Positions 30,410 through 38,779 of a stretch of 44,608 nucleotides of DNA are shown one piece after another (within the stretch, counting starts at the first letter, position 1; each line of letters opens with the position of its first letter). The stretch comes from an uncultured Alphaproteobacteria bacterium (GTDB taxonomy: Bacteria; Pseudomonadota; Alphaproteobacteria; HIMB59; GCA-002718135). Below the pieces are notes generated by a model. The model did not search any database. It was not told where the DNA came from and was given only the letters and a program-made list of their open reading frames with translations. A program made the translations under genes and the position numbers. The DNA is taken from positions 1 to 44,608 of the forward strand of contig CACKSM010000007.1 in assembly GCA_902602885.1 (NCBI GenBank), given 5' to 3'.

Positions 30410-31651
30410 ATGCTCACTTATAAAAATAATGAACCGTATATTGAGGGTACTTCTTTATATGACTTAGTTAAAGTTTGTCAGACACCTTTTTATGTGTATT
30501 CACAACAAAAAATTATAAATCAAGTAAATAAAACTAAAGAAATTTTAGGTAACAACATTTTTTATTCAATTAAATCTAATTCAAATCAAGCTATTTTGAA
30601 ATTAATGAACTCGTTAGATATTGGAGCAGATGTAGTGTCAGTTGGTGAATTAAAAAGGGCCTTGGAAGCTGGTTTCGATTCAAAAAAAATAATTTTTGAA
30701 GGTGTTGGAAAATCTGAACAAGACTTACTCTATGCTATGCATAAAAATATACGTTTAATTAATACTGAATCTTTAGAAGAAATAAAACTACTCGATAATT
30801 TAGCAAATGAAAAAAATAAAAACGTTGATATTGGTGTTAGACTTAATCCAAATGTTGATGGTGAGACTTTAAGTAAAATTTCAACAGGAAAAAAAACTGA
30901 TAAGTTTGGTATTGAATTTGAAAATTTAGATAAAATTATCAAATTAGTTAAAAGTTGTAAAAATTTAAATTTAATTGGTATTAGTTGTCATATTGGAAGT
31001 CAAATTAGTAAAATTGAGGCATATAAAAATACGTTTTCTCAAATGAAAATGGCTGCAAATAAGTTTATTGAATCAGGTATTAATATCAAGCATGTAGATT
31101 TGGGTGGAGGTTTTCATGTTAAATATGAAGAATCTGATCCTGATTTTAATATTGAGATGGTAAAAGAAGAACTTGATAATTGTTTTACGCAAACAAACTA
31201 TGAATTATCGTTTGAGCCTGGTAGGTATTTAATTGCTGAGGCTGGAGTTATAGTTACCTCTATTCTTACAATTAAGAATAATGGAGGTATAAATTATTTA
31301 ATTGTTGATGCTGGTATGAATACATTGATACGTCCAGCGATGTATGGTGCACATCATGAAATATCAGCGATAAATGTAAACTCAGAGGAATTTATGGATT
31401 ATGCTATTGCTGGTCCTATTTGTGAAAGTTCAGATGTTTTTTTAAAAAATATTAAATTGGCTAAACAAAAAATTGGCAATCTACTGGTTATAAAAAATAC
31501 AGGAGCCTATGGAAAAGTAATGTCTTCAAATTATAACGGTAGACCACTGCCCTCTGAAATTTTAGTACACAATGATAATTATGCAATTATTTATTCTCCA
31601 GAGAAAATTGAGAAAACAATTGAAGCTGATATTATTCCTAGCTGGTTGTAA
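30410..31651 (+). CDS. lysA: diaminopimelate decarboxylase
   Basis: The 413-aa protein has PFYVYSQQ, FYSIKSNSNQAIL (PLP lysine), GVRLNPNVDG, GISCHIGSQI, VDLGGGFHV, FEPGRYLIAEAG and GPICESSDVF with GAYGKVMSSNYN. All belong to the fold III decarboxylases specific for meso-diaminopimelate. It makes lysine from meso-DAP. It starts directly after the lipoprotein gene's stop and converges with the zinc-ribbon gene, with no base between their stop codons. Confidence 0.95.
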   Translation: MLTYKNNEPYIEGTSLYDLVKVCQTPFYVYSQQKIINQVNKTKEILGNNIFYSIKSNSNQAILKLMNSLDIGADVVSVGELKRALEAGFDSKKIIFEGVGKSEQDLLYAMHKNIRLINTESLEEIKLLDNLANEKNKNVDIGVRLNPNVDGETLSKISTGKKTDKFGIEFENLDKIIKLVKSCKNLNLIGISCHIGSQISKIEAYKNTFSQMKMAANKFIESGINIKHVDLGGGFHVKYEESDPDFNIEMVKEELDNCFTQTNYELSFEPGRYLIAEAGVIVTSILTIKNNGGINYLIVDAGMNTLIRPAMYGAHHEISAINVNSEEFMDYAIAGPICESSDVFLKNIKLAKQKIGNLLVIKNTGAYGKVMSSNYNGRPLPSEILVHNDNYAIIYSPEKIEKTIEADIIPSWL

Positions 31652-32095
31652 CTAATTTAAAGTATTGTGTATAATTTTAGCTAAGTCTGAAATTATCAAA
31701 TTTAAATTAAAGAAAAATTCCCTAATATAGAAATCAATAATAATAAAAGTATTTACACCGTAGGATCGATAAATCCATATTGCTAAAATTACAACTATAG
31801 CTAGAGCAATTACTATCGTTGAATTAATAACACTTGGTTTTTCTTGTCTTACAACTGTACTTGGTAAATTTCTGACTGGATCTTTTTCTAATTTTTCTTT
31901 TTGGTTATTATTTTTTATATTTTGATCTAATTCTTCTTTTTTTGTAGATGGGACTGATGATGTAATGTCAGTATCATCTAATTCTTGAAACCATTGATGA
32001 TTACAATTTGCGCACTCAACCATTCTACCATTTGGTTTAAGATCTGCAGAATTTACTAAATACTTGAATTCACAATTAGAGCAAACAATGAACAT
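31652..32095 (-). CDS. zinc-ribbon domain membrane protein (MJ0042 type)
   Basis: A 147-aa protein starting MFIVCSNCEFKYLVNSADLKPNGRMVECANCNHQWFQ: two CxxC pairs form the MJ0042-type zinc ribbon common to small alphaproteobacterial proteins. A polar linker is followed by a transmembrane helix, STIVIALAIVVILAIWIYRSY, and a short hydrophobic C-terminal part. It probably anchors a regulatory or adaptor function at the inner membrane. The precise role is unknown. Confidence 0.75.
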   Translation of the reverse strand: MFIVCSNCEFKYLVNSADLKPNGRMVECANCNHQWFQELDDTDITSSVPSTKKEELDQNIKNNNQKEKLEKDPVRNLPSTVVRQEKPSVINSTIVIALAIVVILAIWIYRSYGVNTFIIIDFYIREFFFNLNLIISDLAKIIHNTLN

Positions 32096-32145
32096 AAATT
32101 ATATATAGATCAGTCAGGCTAGTATATAAAACAAAATCATTAAGT

Positions 32146-32853
32146 ATGTTAATTTTAAAAAGTATAATATTTTATATTTCCTTGGTTATCTGGACTGTGT
32201 TGATGGGTATTGTATGTTTACCTTTTCTCTTATTACCAAGTTATTTACTTAAATATCCAACAAAACTTTGGATACGTATTATTTTTATTTTTCTTAATCT
32301 TATATGTAATATTAAACATAAAATTGAGGGTTTAGAAAATATTCCAAATGAAAGTGTTTTAATTACGTCTAAACATCAGTCCGCATTTGAGACACTTGCA
32401 CTCTATTACTATTTAAAAGATTGTTTCTTTATCCATAAAAGAGAGCTTTTCTTTATACCAATTTTTGGACAATATTTATTCAAGTCTAATATGGTTGCAA
32501 TTAATAGAGATGGTGGAACAAAAGCTATGAGAGATATGTTACAAAAAGTTCAATCAAAATTATCTTTTGGATCTTCAATTATTATTTTCCCCGAGGGAAC
32601 AAGAAAGCTGCCTGGGAGCAAACCTGATTATAAGACAGGTTTTATTGGAATTTATAATCATACGAAAAGAAAAATCCTTCCTGTAGCTTTAAATTCAGGT
32701 TTATGTTGGCCAAAACAATCATGGGTACTAGAAAAAGGATTAATTACTATAAAATTTTTACCGACGATTGATGAAGGTTTAGATAAAAAAGTTTTATTAA
32801 ACGAAGTTCAAAATAGAATAGAAACTGCTTCAAATTTATTATTGGATAACTAA
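32146..32853 (+). CDS. 1-acyl-sn-glycerol-3-phosphate acyltransferase (PlsC family)
   Basis: The 235-aa protein has one to two N-terminal membrane helices (IIFYISLVIWTVLMGIVCLPFLLL), then SKHQSAFETLAL, a HX4E form of the HX4D acyltransferase motif common in Alphaproteobacteria, and IIFPEGTRK for substrate binding. It adds the second acyl chain to lysophosphatidate at the inner membrane. The stop overlaps the tyrA stop codon by 4 bases. Other PlsC-family transferases (e.g. ornithine lipid) are possible. Confidence 0.85.
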   Translation: MLILKSIIFYISLVIWTVLMGIVCLPFLLLPSYLLKYPTKLWIRIIFIFLNLICNIKHKIEGLENIPNESVLITSKHQSAFETLALYYYLKDCFFIHKRELFFIPIFGQYLFKSNMVAINRDGGTKAMRDMLQKVQSKLSFGSSIIIFPEGTRKLPGSKPDYKTGFIGIYNHTKRKILPVALNSGLCWPKQSWVLEKGLITIKFLPTIDEGLDKKVLLNEVQNRIETASNLLLDN

Positions 32854-33761
32854 TTCTTTTCTGTGGGATCAAAAGTTCCTGCTTGACCAATCTCTTCAAT
32901 AATTTTTCTAATTTCTTTTGATTTTATAAATTTTTCTTCCAAATATTTTAAATCATTATTTCTTATTGCTTTTTGATAAGTAAGTAGATCTTCACTGAAA
33001 CGACCAAGCATTTCTAAAACGGCTTCTTTATTTTTTTCATAAACATCACGCCACATTACTGGATCACTACCTGCCAATCTTGTGAAATCTCTAAAACCTG
33101 CAGCTGAATACTTAATTACTTCATCTTTCATTTGAGATTCAAGCTCTGTTGCAGTTCCTACTACAGAATATGCAATGAGTTGTGGAATATGAGATGTCAT
33201 AGCTAGTACTCTGTCATGACGTTTAGGTTCCATGATTTCTATATTCATTCCAAATGACTCCCAAATATCTGAAATTGATCTTGTTATCTCACTCTGAGTT
33301 TCTATTGGGGTCAAAATACAATACCTATTTTCAAACAGCTTTGCGAAACCAAATTCTGGTCCGCTTTTCTCTAATCCTGCAATAGGGTGAGCAGGAACAA
33401 ATAAAATTTTTTTATTATTAATTGATTCTTTAAAATCTTCTATAACACTTACTTTTGTTGAACCAACATCTGTTACTAGTGTTGTTTTATTAACATAGCT
33501 ATTCAATTGCTTAAATATATCCCTATATGAGCTCAAAGGCGTACAAATAAAAATAATATCAAATTGTTGATTATATTTATTTAAATCACTCTCTATTGCA
33601 TCCACAAGATTTAAATTTTTTGAAATATTTATTACCTCACTATCTCTATCAATAGCAAAAATTTTTTTTGATATTTGTTTTTCCTTGATTGCCCTAACTA
33701 TGGATGATCCAATTAATCCCATACCAATGACCAGAGCTGAATCATAAGTTATTTTAGACAT
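32850..33761 (-). CDS. tyrA: prephenate/arogenate dehydrogenase
   Basis: The 303-aa protein begins SALVIGMGLIGSSIVRAI (GxGxxG for NAD), then FICTPLSSY, TDVGSTKVSV, FVPAHPIAGLEKSGPEF and MTSHIPQLIAYS. These are the TyrA hallmarks, with the catalytic His in PAHP or SHIP. It oxidatively decarboxylates prephenate (or arogenate) towards tyrosine. It overlaps the upstream chorismate mutase-aminotransferase gene by 8 bases, so prephenate made by one product is used by the next. Confidence 0.92.
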   Translation of the reverse strand: MSKITYDSALVIGMGLIGSSIVRAIKEKQISKKIFAIDRDSEVINISKNLNLVDAIESDLNKYNQQFDIIFICTPLSSYRDIFKQLNSYVNKTTLVTDVGSTKVSVIEDFKESINNKKILFVPAHPIAGLEKSGPEFGFAKLFENRYCILTPIETQSEITRSISDIWESFGMNIEIMEPKRHDRVLAMTSHIPQLIAYSVVGTATELESQMKDEVIKYSAAGFRDFTRLAGSDPVMWRDVYEKNKEAVLEMLGRFSEDLLTYQKAIRNNDLKYLEEKFIKSKEIRKIIEEIGQAGTFDPTEKN

Positions 33762-35103
33762 TAAATTTCTTCAAACTTTCAACTGTCAAATCCATTTCTT
33801 CTTTTGTACCAATACTAATTCTCAAAAAATTGGGCAGATTATAACTATTTAAACGCCTTATAATAATGCCATCATTCATAAGATGATTACTAATTTTCTC
33901 AGCTTCTTCTTCTGAAGTTTCAATTAAAGTAAAATTACCTTCAGTTTGTCTGGTTTTAATATTTAGGAGTTTGAGCTCTTTTTCAAACCAATCTTTAATT
34001 TCAGAATTTAATTTAACAGAGTTTTCAATATGTTCTTTATCCTCCAAAGCTTTAATTGCAAGAGACTGTGAAATAGTTGTCGTATTAAAAGGAGGTTTTA
34101 TTTTATTAATTATATCAGCTATTTTTTGACTGGTATAACACCAGCCTACTCTTAAAGCTGCGAGTCCATATGTTTTTGAAAATGTTCTTGTTAAAATAAT
34201 ATTCTCATATTCATCCGTTAAACTAAATCCTTTATCATAATCGTCTTTTTGCACATATTCGACATATGCTCCGTCTATAACAACTATAATATTTTTAGAA
34301 ATACTATTCATTAATTTAACAAGTTGGTCTCTAGACAAATAAGTGCCGGTTGGATTATTAGGTGATGCAATATAAATTACTTTGGTAGCGTCATTTGTTT
34401 GATCTATGAGATTTTCAATATTTAAATTGAAATTTACATCTTCCTTAATTTTTTTTGGAACTGCACCAACTACTTTACTGACAATTGAATACATCTCAAA
34501 GCCGTGGTTTGCGTGGAGAATTTCATCGCCATCTTGACAAAATGCCAAAGCTGCAAATAATAAAACTTCATCTGAGCCAGAGCCAAGAATAATTCTATTA
34601 TTATCAATAGAAAAATTTTTAGCTATTGCTTCTCTTAATGATGATCCATCAATTTCTGGGTATCTATGTAAATCATGATTAATATTTTTTGTTTCCAACA
34701 ATTCAATTGCTTTCGGTGAAGCACCATAGGGATTTTCATTTGAAGAAAGTTTGATAACTCTTTTATTGTTATTTAACTTTGCCTTACCACCTTTATAAAC
34801 ATTAATGTTTTCTATAGATCTTTTTGATTGAATATTTTCTTTAGTTAACTTTTGAAGTTTTTCAGAAGATTGAAAAATTTCTCTCCAAAGTCTAACGATA
34901 GTATCTTTTGGATAAGATCCTGTAAATTTAGAACTTAATCTGTCGAGAATTTTTTGTTCTCTATCTAGATCAACAACTGAATTATCTTTTTTGTGTTTTC
35001 CTATTTCTAAAACAATTTTAGATCGATTAGATAATAAAGATAAAATTTCATCATCAATGTTATTAATTTTGCTTCTTAAATTGTCTAATTCTTTATTTTT
35101 CAT
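33754..35103 (-). CDS. chorismate mutase - histidinol-phosphate/aromatic aminotransferase fusion
   Basis: The track starts at 35145, but the fifteenth residue, ATG at 35103 (MKNKELDNLRSKINNIDDEIL), is the natural start of a type II chorismate mutase domain (about residues 1-85). After a linker the remainder is a fold I aminotransferase of the HisC type: IKLSSNENPYGASPKA, GSGSDEVL, SPNNPTGTY and RTFSKTYGLAALRVGW with the PLP lysine. It would make prephenate and transaminate a product on the tyrosine/phenylalanine branch. The fusion is notable; HisC alone would be about 360 aa. It overlaps tyrA. Confidence 0.88.
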   Translation of the reverse strand: MKNKELDNLRSKINNIDDEILSLLSNRSKIVLEIGKHKKDNSVVDLDREQKILDRLSSKFTGSYPKDTIVRLWREIFQSSEKLQKLTKENIQSKRSIENINVYKGGKAKLNNNKRVIKLSSNENPYGASPKAIELLETKNINHDLHRYPEIDGSSLREAIAKNFSIDNNRIILGSGSDEVLLFAALAFCQDGDEILHANHGFEMYSIVSKVVGAVPKKIKEDVNFNLNIENLIDQTNDATKVIYIASPNNPTGTYLSRDQLVKLMNSISKNIIVVIDGAYVEYVQKDDYDKGFSLTDEYENIILTRTFSKTYGLAALRVGWCYTSQKIADIINKIKPPFNTTTISQSLAIKALEDKEHIENSVKLNSEIKDWFEKELKLLNIKTRQTEGNFTLIETSEEEAEKISNHLMNDGIIIRRLNSYNLPNFLRISIGTKEEMDLTVESLKKFNV

Positions 35104-35181
35104 AATTTTGGACGTTTCTTTACAAACTATCTTACGATAAATCAAAATAAAGTAGTATTTAATTTAAAAAATGACGATTTA

Positions 35182-35209
35182 TTGACTTAGAAAGATATAT
35201 AAATATAAG
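35182..35209 (+). promoter_or_regulatory. predicted sigma-70 promoter of metX
   Basis: TTGACT, a 16-base spacer, then TATAAG. Transcription would start about 35215, right at the 5' edge of the SAM-II-type leader. This agreement in position strengthens both calls. Confidence 0.5.
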
Positions 35210-35216
35210 ACCAATT

Positions 35217-35265
35217 ATCACCGATTTGAGACAGCTTGCGGGTGGAGCAATAATCAGCTAAAGCG
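35217..35265 (+). promoter_or_regulatory. SAM-II riboswitch upstream of metX
   Basis: The leader carries the SAM-II pattern in order: CACC, GATTTG, GCTTGC, GGGTGG closing the first stem with CACC, then an A-rich strand and GCTAAAG for the pseudoknot. SAM-II is known to control metA/metX/metC in Alphaproteobacteria. A CTCCTCC at 35271-35278 can pair with the GGTGGAG strand of the first stem, so ligand binding and an alternative structure exclude each other. Recognition is by eye; a covariance-model search would settle it. Confidence 0.72.
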
Positions 35266-35312
35266 TTTACACTCCTCCTTCATTCTTTCAAATAGTGTTA
35301 GACTAAAAAGAT

Positions 35313-36461
35313 ATGAAAACAAAATTTACTACTGACACAAAACTTGAAAGCGAAATAGCCTATTTCCAGAATATTAATTTAAAACTAGAATCAGGAGATA
35401 TAATAGATAGTTTTAAACTAGCATTCAAAACATATGGCAAATTAAATCCTGATAAAACTAATGCTATTCTTGTTTGCCATGCTTTAACTGGAGATCAATA
35501 TGTTGCTGGGAATAATCCCATTACTGGGAGAGAAGGTTGGTGGTCTAGAATGGTTGGGCCTAATAAACCAATTGATACAAACAAATTTTTTGTAATTTGC
35601 TCAAATGTACTCGGCGGTTGTGCTGGCTCAACGGGTCCTAAAGAGTTACAAAATGGAAGTGATATTGCATATGGTGGTAATTTTCCTTCCGTAACAATAA
35701 AAGATATGGTGAAGGCTCAATCTTTATTGATTGAAAATTTAAATATAGAGAAGTTATTTTCTGTCATTGGTGGTTCGATGGGAGCAATGCAAGCGCTTCA
35801 ATGGGCAATCGATTTTCCAGATAAAATTTTAAATATAATACATATTGCGGGCGCATTAAAACATTCGGCTCAAAATATTGCATTTCATGAAGTTGGGCGA
35901 CAGGCAATAATGAGTGATCCTATTTGGAAAAATGGAAAGTATTTTGAAAATAATGAAGTGCCAGAAAGAGGTCTATCAGTAGCAAGAATGATTGCGCATA
36001 TCACATATTTATCCGAAAATGCAATGCATAGAAAATTTGGAAGAAAACTTCAATCAAGAGATATTATTTCTTTTGGATTTGATGCTGATTTTCAAGTTGA
36101 GAGTTATCTGAGATATCAAGGTAAATCATTTGTTGAAAGATTTGATGCAAATTCATATCTTTATTTAACAAGGGCTATGGATTATTTTGATCATGATGAA
36201 ACATTTAGAAAAAATATTGAGTTTAGTCATAATCCAAATAACCATTTAAAATATTTAATTGTCTCATTTACCTCGGATTGGTTATTCCCTACAATAGAAA
36301 GTAAAATGATTGTAAATCAATTAAATTCTCTATCAAGAGAAGTAAGCTTTCTAGAAATTGATACTGATAAAGGGCATGATAGTTTTTTATTAGAGGAACC
36401 ACAGTTAGATGATGTAATAAAAGGTTTCCTAACAAACAACTTTGCGAAAATAGATGAATAA
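35313..36461 (+). CDS. metX: homoserine O-acetyltransferase
   Basis: The 382-aa alpha/beta hydrolase-fold protein has NAILVCHALTGDQYVAG, GPNKPIDTNKFFVICSNVLGGCAGSTGP, the nucleophile elbow GGSMGAMQALQWA, SFTSDWLFPT (Asp) and DTDKGHDSFLLE (His). It acetylates homoserine as the first committed step of methionine synthesis; the MetY-type enzyme at 23522 can use the product. It is preceded by a SAM-II-type leader and overlaps metW by 8 bases, the standard metXW pair. Confidence 0.94.
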   Translation: MKTKFTTDTKLESEIAYFQNINLKLESGDIIDSFKLAFKTYGKLNPDKTNAILVCHALTGDQYVAGNNPITGREGWWSRMVGPNKPIDTNKFFVICSNVLGGCAGSTGPKELQNGSDIAYGGNFPSVTIKDMVKAQSLLIENLNIEKLFSVIGGSMGAMQALQWAIDFPDKILNIIHIAGALKHSAQNIAFHEVGRQAIMSDPIWKNGKYFENNEVPERGLSVARMIAHITYLSENAMHRKFGRKLQSRDIISFGFDADFQVESYLRYQGKSFVERFDANSYLYLTRAMDYFDHDETFRKNIEFSHNPNNHLKYLIVSFTSDWLFPTIESKMIVNQLNSLSREVSFLEIDTDKGHDSFLLEEPQLDDVIKGFLTNNFAKIDE

Positions 36462-37137
36462 AATTAATAGCATAAGAAAAGATTGGTCTCTTATTGAAAC
36501 ACTTATCGCAGAAGATAGAAAAATCCTAGATATTGGATGTGGTGATGGCGGTCTTATGGAACAATTAGAAAATAATCGTAATGCGATAACTCACGGCATT
36601 GAATTAAATAGAGACCTAGCTGCAAATGCTATTGCAAGAGGTTTCAATGTTGTACATGGAAATGCCGAATTAGATTTGTCCCAATATTCAAATAATAGTT
36701 TTGATTATGTAATTTTAAGTCAAACTTTACAAGCAATGATGAAGCCTAAAGATATTCTGTCTGAATTATTAAGAATAGGATCAAAAGCAATAGTTTCTTT
36801 TCCTAACTTTGGACATTGGAAAATAAGATTACAGCTTTTAATATCTGGAAGAATGCCAGTAACAGAAAGTTTACCTTATACATGGTATGACACACCTAAC
36901 ATTCATTTTTTTACAATTAAGGATTTTTTGAATTTGTGTAATGAAATGAATATTGTAATTGAAAAAAGTATTGGATTAACATCAAAAGGTAAGCAATTTG
37001 ATATAAGTGAATCAATTACTGGAGTTAATTTTTTCACTCACGAAGCTATCTTTTTATTAAGTTATAAAAATTTTGAACCAATAAAAATTAAATCATCAAA
37101 AAAAGTTTTTGCAAAAAATTCTGTTATTGCAAATTAG
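36454..37137 (+). CDS. metW: methionine biosynthesis protein MetW (SAM-dependent methyltransferase fold)
   Basis: The 227-aa protein has ILDIGCGDGGLMEQL (motif I of class I methyltransferases), HGIELN, and FDYVILSQTLQAM, as in MetW. PNFGHWKIRLQLLISGRMPVTESLPYTWYDTPNIHFFTIKDF is strongly conserved in that family. MetW works together with MetX in methionine synthesis, probably by supporting its activity. It overlaps metX by 8 bases. Confidence 0.92.
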   Translation: MNKINSIRKDWSLIETLIAEDRKILDIGCGDGGLMEQLENNRNAITHGIELNRDLAANAIARGFNVVHGNAELDLSQYSNNSFDYVILSQTLQAMMKPKDILSELLRIGSKAIVSFPNFGHWKIRLQLLISGRMPVTESLPYTWYDTPNIHFFTIKDFLNLCNEMNIVIEKSIGLTSKGKQFDISESITGVNFFTHEAIFLLSYKNFEPIKIKSSKKVFAKNSVIAN

Positions 37138-37144
37138 TTATTAG

Positions 37145-37897
37145 ATGAAAGTTGAAATTATAAATCAATTAAAAGACAACTACTCTTTTGTTTTATATAA
37201 TGACACACTTAAGAGTTGTGTTATAGATCCTGCTGACAGTAATCCTATATTAAATTTTGCTCTTGAAAACAATTTAACCATAGAAGATATATTTATTACA
37301 CATCATCATAAAGATCATACATCAGGTGTAAAAGGAATACTTAATGCTTTTCCAGAAGTTAATATACACTCTCCCAGTGCTCAGATTGAAAATACAAGAT
37401 TCGTTTTACATGATGGAGATGAAGTCAACTCCTGCTTAAATACATTTAGAATAATAAAAACACCCGGGCATACATTAGATCATATAATTTACTATGATGA
37501 AAACAATGGTGTTTTATTTTGTGGTGATACACTGTTCAGACTTGGTTGTGGTCGTGTGTTCGAAGGAACATTAAATGAAATGTTTAACAGTTTACAAAAA
37601 ATTAATGAATTTGATAAAAATACAATTATTTATTGTGGTCATGAATATACTTTAAACAATTTAAATTTTCTTGAGAAAACACTCAAAACAGAAAGTTCTT
37701 ATTTGACAGTTAGAAACAAAATTAATGATGATTTAAATAATAAAGGAAAATCCGTACCTTTTTTATTAGATGATGAACAACGCTATAACTTATTCCTGAA
37801 TCAAAATTCAAAAATAGGTACTATAATTAAGAAAGAGCTAGGTTTTACAGACTTTGAATTATTTGCTTATTTGCGAAAAGCAAAGGATAGCTTTTAA
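37145..37897 (+). CDS. gloB: hydroxyacylglutathione hydrolase (glyoxalase II)
   Basis: The 250-aa metallo-beta-lactamase-fold protein has FITHHHKDHTSGV (HxHxDH metal motif), TPGHTLDHI (His), LFCGDTLFRLGCGRVFEGT (Asp) and YCGHEYTLNNLNF (His). It hydrolyses S-lactoylglutathione to lactate and glutathione, the second step of methylglyoxal detoxification. It follows metW by 7 bases. C-terminal NKINDDLNNKGKSVPFLLDDEQRYNLFL is GloB-specific. Confidence 0.9.
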   Translation: MKVEIINQLKDNYSFVLYNDTLKSCVIDPADSNPILNFALENNLTIEDIFITHHHKDHTSGVKGILNAFPEVNIHSPSAQIENTRFVLHDGDEVNSCLNTFRIIKTPGHTLDHIIYYDENNGVLFCGDTLFRLGCGRVFEGTLNEMFNSLQKINEFDKNTIIYCGHEYTLNNLNFLEKTLKTESSYLTVRNKINDDLNNKGKSVPFLLDDEQRYNLFLNQNSKIGTIIKKELGFTDFELFAYLRKAKDSF

Positions 37898-37933
37898 GGT
37901 CTTTATTTCCAGTATTTACGCCATATTTTTAAT

Positions 37934-37960
37934 TTGACTATTAGCATAGTTCATTATAAA
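37934..37960 (+). promoter_or_regulatory. possible promoter of the rplU operon
   Basis: TTGACT and TATAAA are separated by 15 bases, shorter than optimal. They lie 18-44 bases before the rplU start codon. The position is sensible for the ribosomal-protein operon. Confidence 0.35.
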
Positions 37961-37977
37961 CCCCGCCATCTAAAGAT

Positions 37978-38499
37978 ATGTTAGCAATTTTCAAAACTGG
38001 TGGAAAGCAATACTCAGCAAGAGCTGGTCAGGTACTTAAGGTAGAAAAACTTGAGGGATCCAAAGGTGATAAAGTATCTATTACTGATGTATTAGCGATC
38101 AGTGATAAAAGCACAAATAGCTTAGGCGAGCCATTACTAAAAGATGCTTCAATTGAAGCAAAAATTGTTGATCAAATCAGAGATAAAAAAATAATAGTTT
38201 TTAAAAAAAGAAAAAGACAAAATTACAGACTAACACAAGGTCATAGACAATATCTAACTGTATTAAGAATAGAATCAATTTCTTATGGTGGAAAAAAATC
38301 CACTGCTGAACCTGAAACAAAAAAAGTTAAAAAAACTGAAACTAAAGTTACTAAAGAAAAAATTGAGTCTAAAGAGGTAAGAGTTACAAAAAAGAAGACG
38401 GTTGCAAAAAAAGCAGTAAATAAAGCTTCACCTACTAAGAAAAAATCAGTAAAGAAAACTGTTAAAAAAACTGTTAAAACTAAAAAAGAAGATAAATAA
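37978..38499 (+). CDS. rplU: 50S ribosomal protein L21 with lysine-rich C-terminal extension
   Basis: The first ~103 residues are a normal L21 ([52 protein letters not shown]). About 70 extra residues follow, made mostly of Lys, Thr, Val and Ala ([29 protein letters not shown]). Such tails occur in some Alphaproteobacteria and probably bind rRNA or remain disordered. The stop codon shares one base with the rpmA start. The antisense ORF at 38283-38669 is a shadow. Confidence 0.93.
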   Translation: MLAIFKTGGKQYSARAGQVLKVEKLEGSKGDKVSITDVLAISDKSTNSLGEPLLKDASIEAKIVDQIRDKKIIVFKKRKRQNYRLTQGHRQYLTVLRIESISYGGKKSTAEPETKKVKKTETKVTKEKIESKEVRVTKKKTVAKKAVNKASPTKKKSVKKTVKKTVKTKKEDK

Positions 38500-38756
38500 T
38501 GGCAACGAAAAAAGCAGGTGGTAGTTCTAGGAATGGAAGAGACTCGGCGGGTCGAAGACTTGGAGTTAAGAAATTTGGCGGTGAAAACGTAATAGCAGGA
38601 AACATTATTATTAGACAAAGAGGTACAAAGTTTCATCCAGGCGATAATGTTGGCATAGGTAAGGATCACACAATATTTGCTACAATAAATGGAAAAGTAG
38701 CTTTTAAAAAAACAAGAGTAAGAACTTTTGTATCAGTTGTTCCCACAGAACAATAA
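38499..38756 (+). CDS. rpmA: 50S ribosomal protein L27
   Basis: The 85-aa protein starts [31 protein letters not shown] and has [26 protein letters not shown], the typical L27 sequence. It sits at the base of the central protuberance with its N terminus near the peptidyl-transferase centre. It overlaps rplU by one base and precedes obgE by 23 bases, the usual rplU-rpmA-obgE order. Confidence 0.96.
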   Translation: MATKKAGGSSRNGRDSAGRRLGVKKFGGENVIAGNIIIRQRGTKFHPGDNVGIGKDHTIFATINGKVAFKKTRVRTFVSVVPTEQ

Positions 38757-38779
38757 TCCCAATTAATTAAAAATTTATT

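Noticed and set aside
38283-38669. 128-aa reverse ORF opposite rplU/rpmA
   Set aside because: It mirrors the lysine-rich tail of L21 as Phe/Ser/Val-rich text; antisense shadow of two certain genes.
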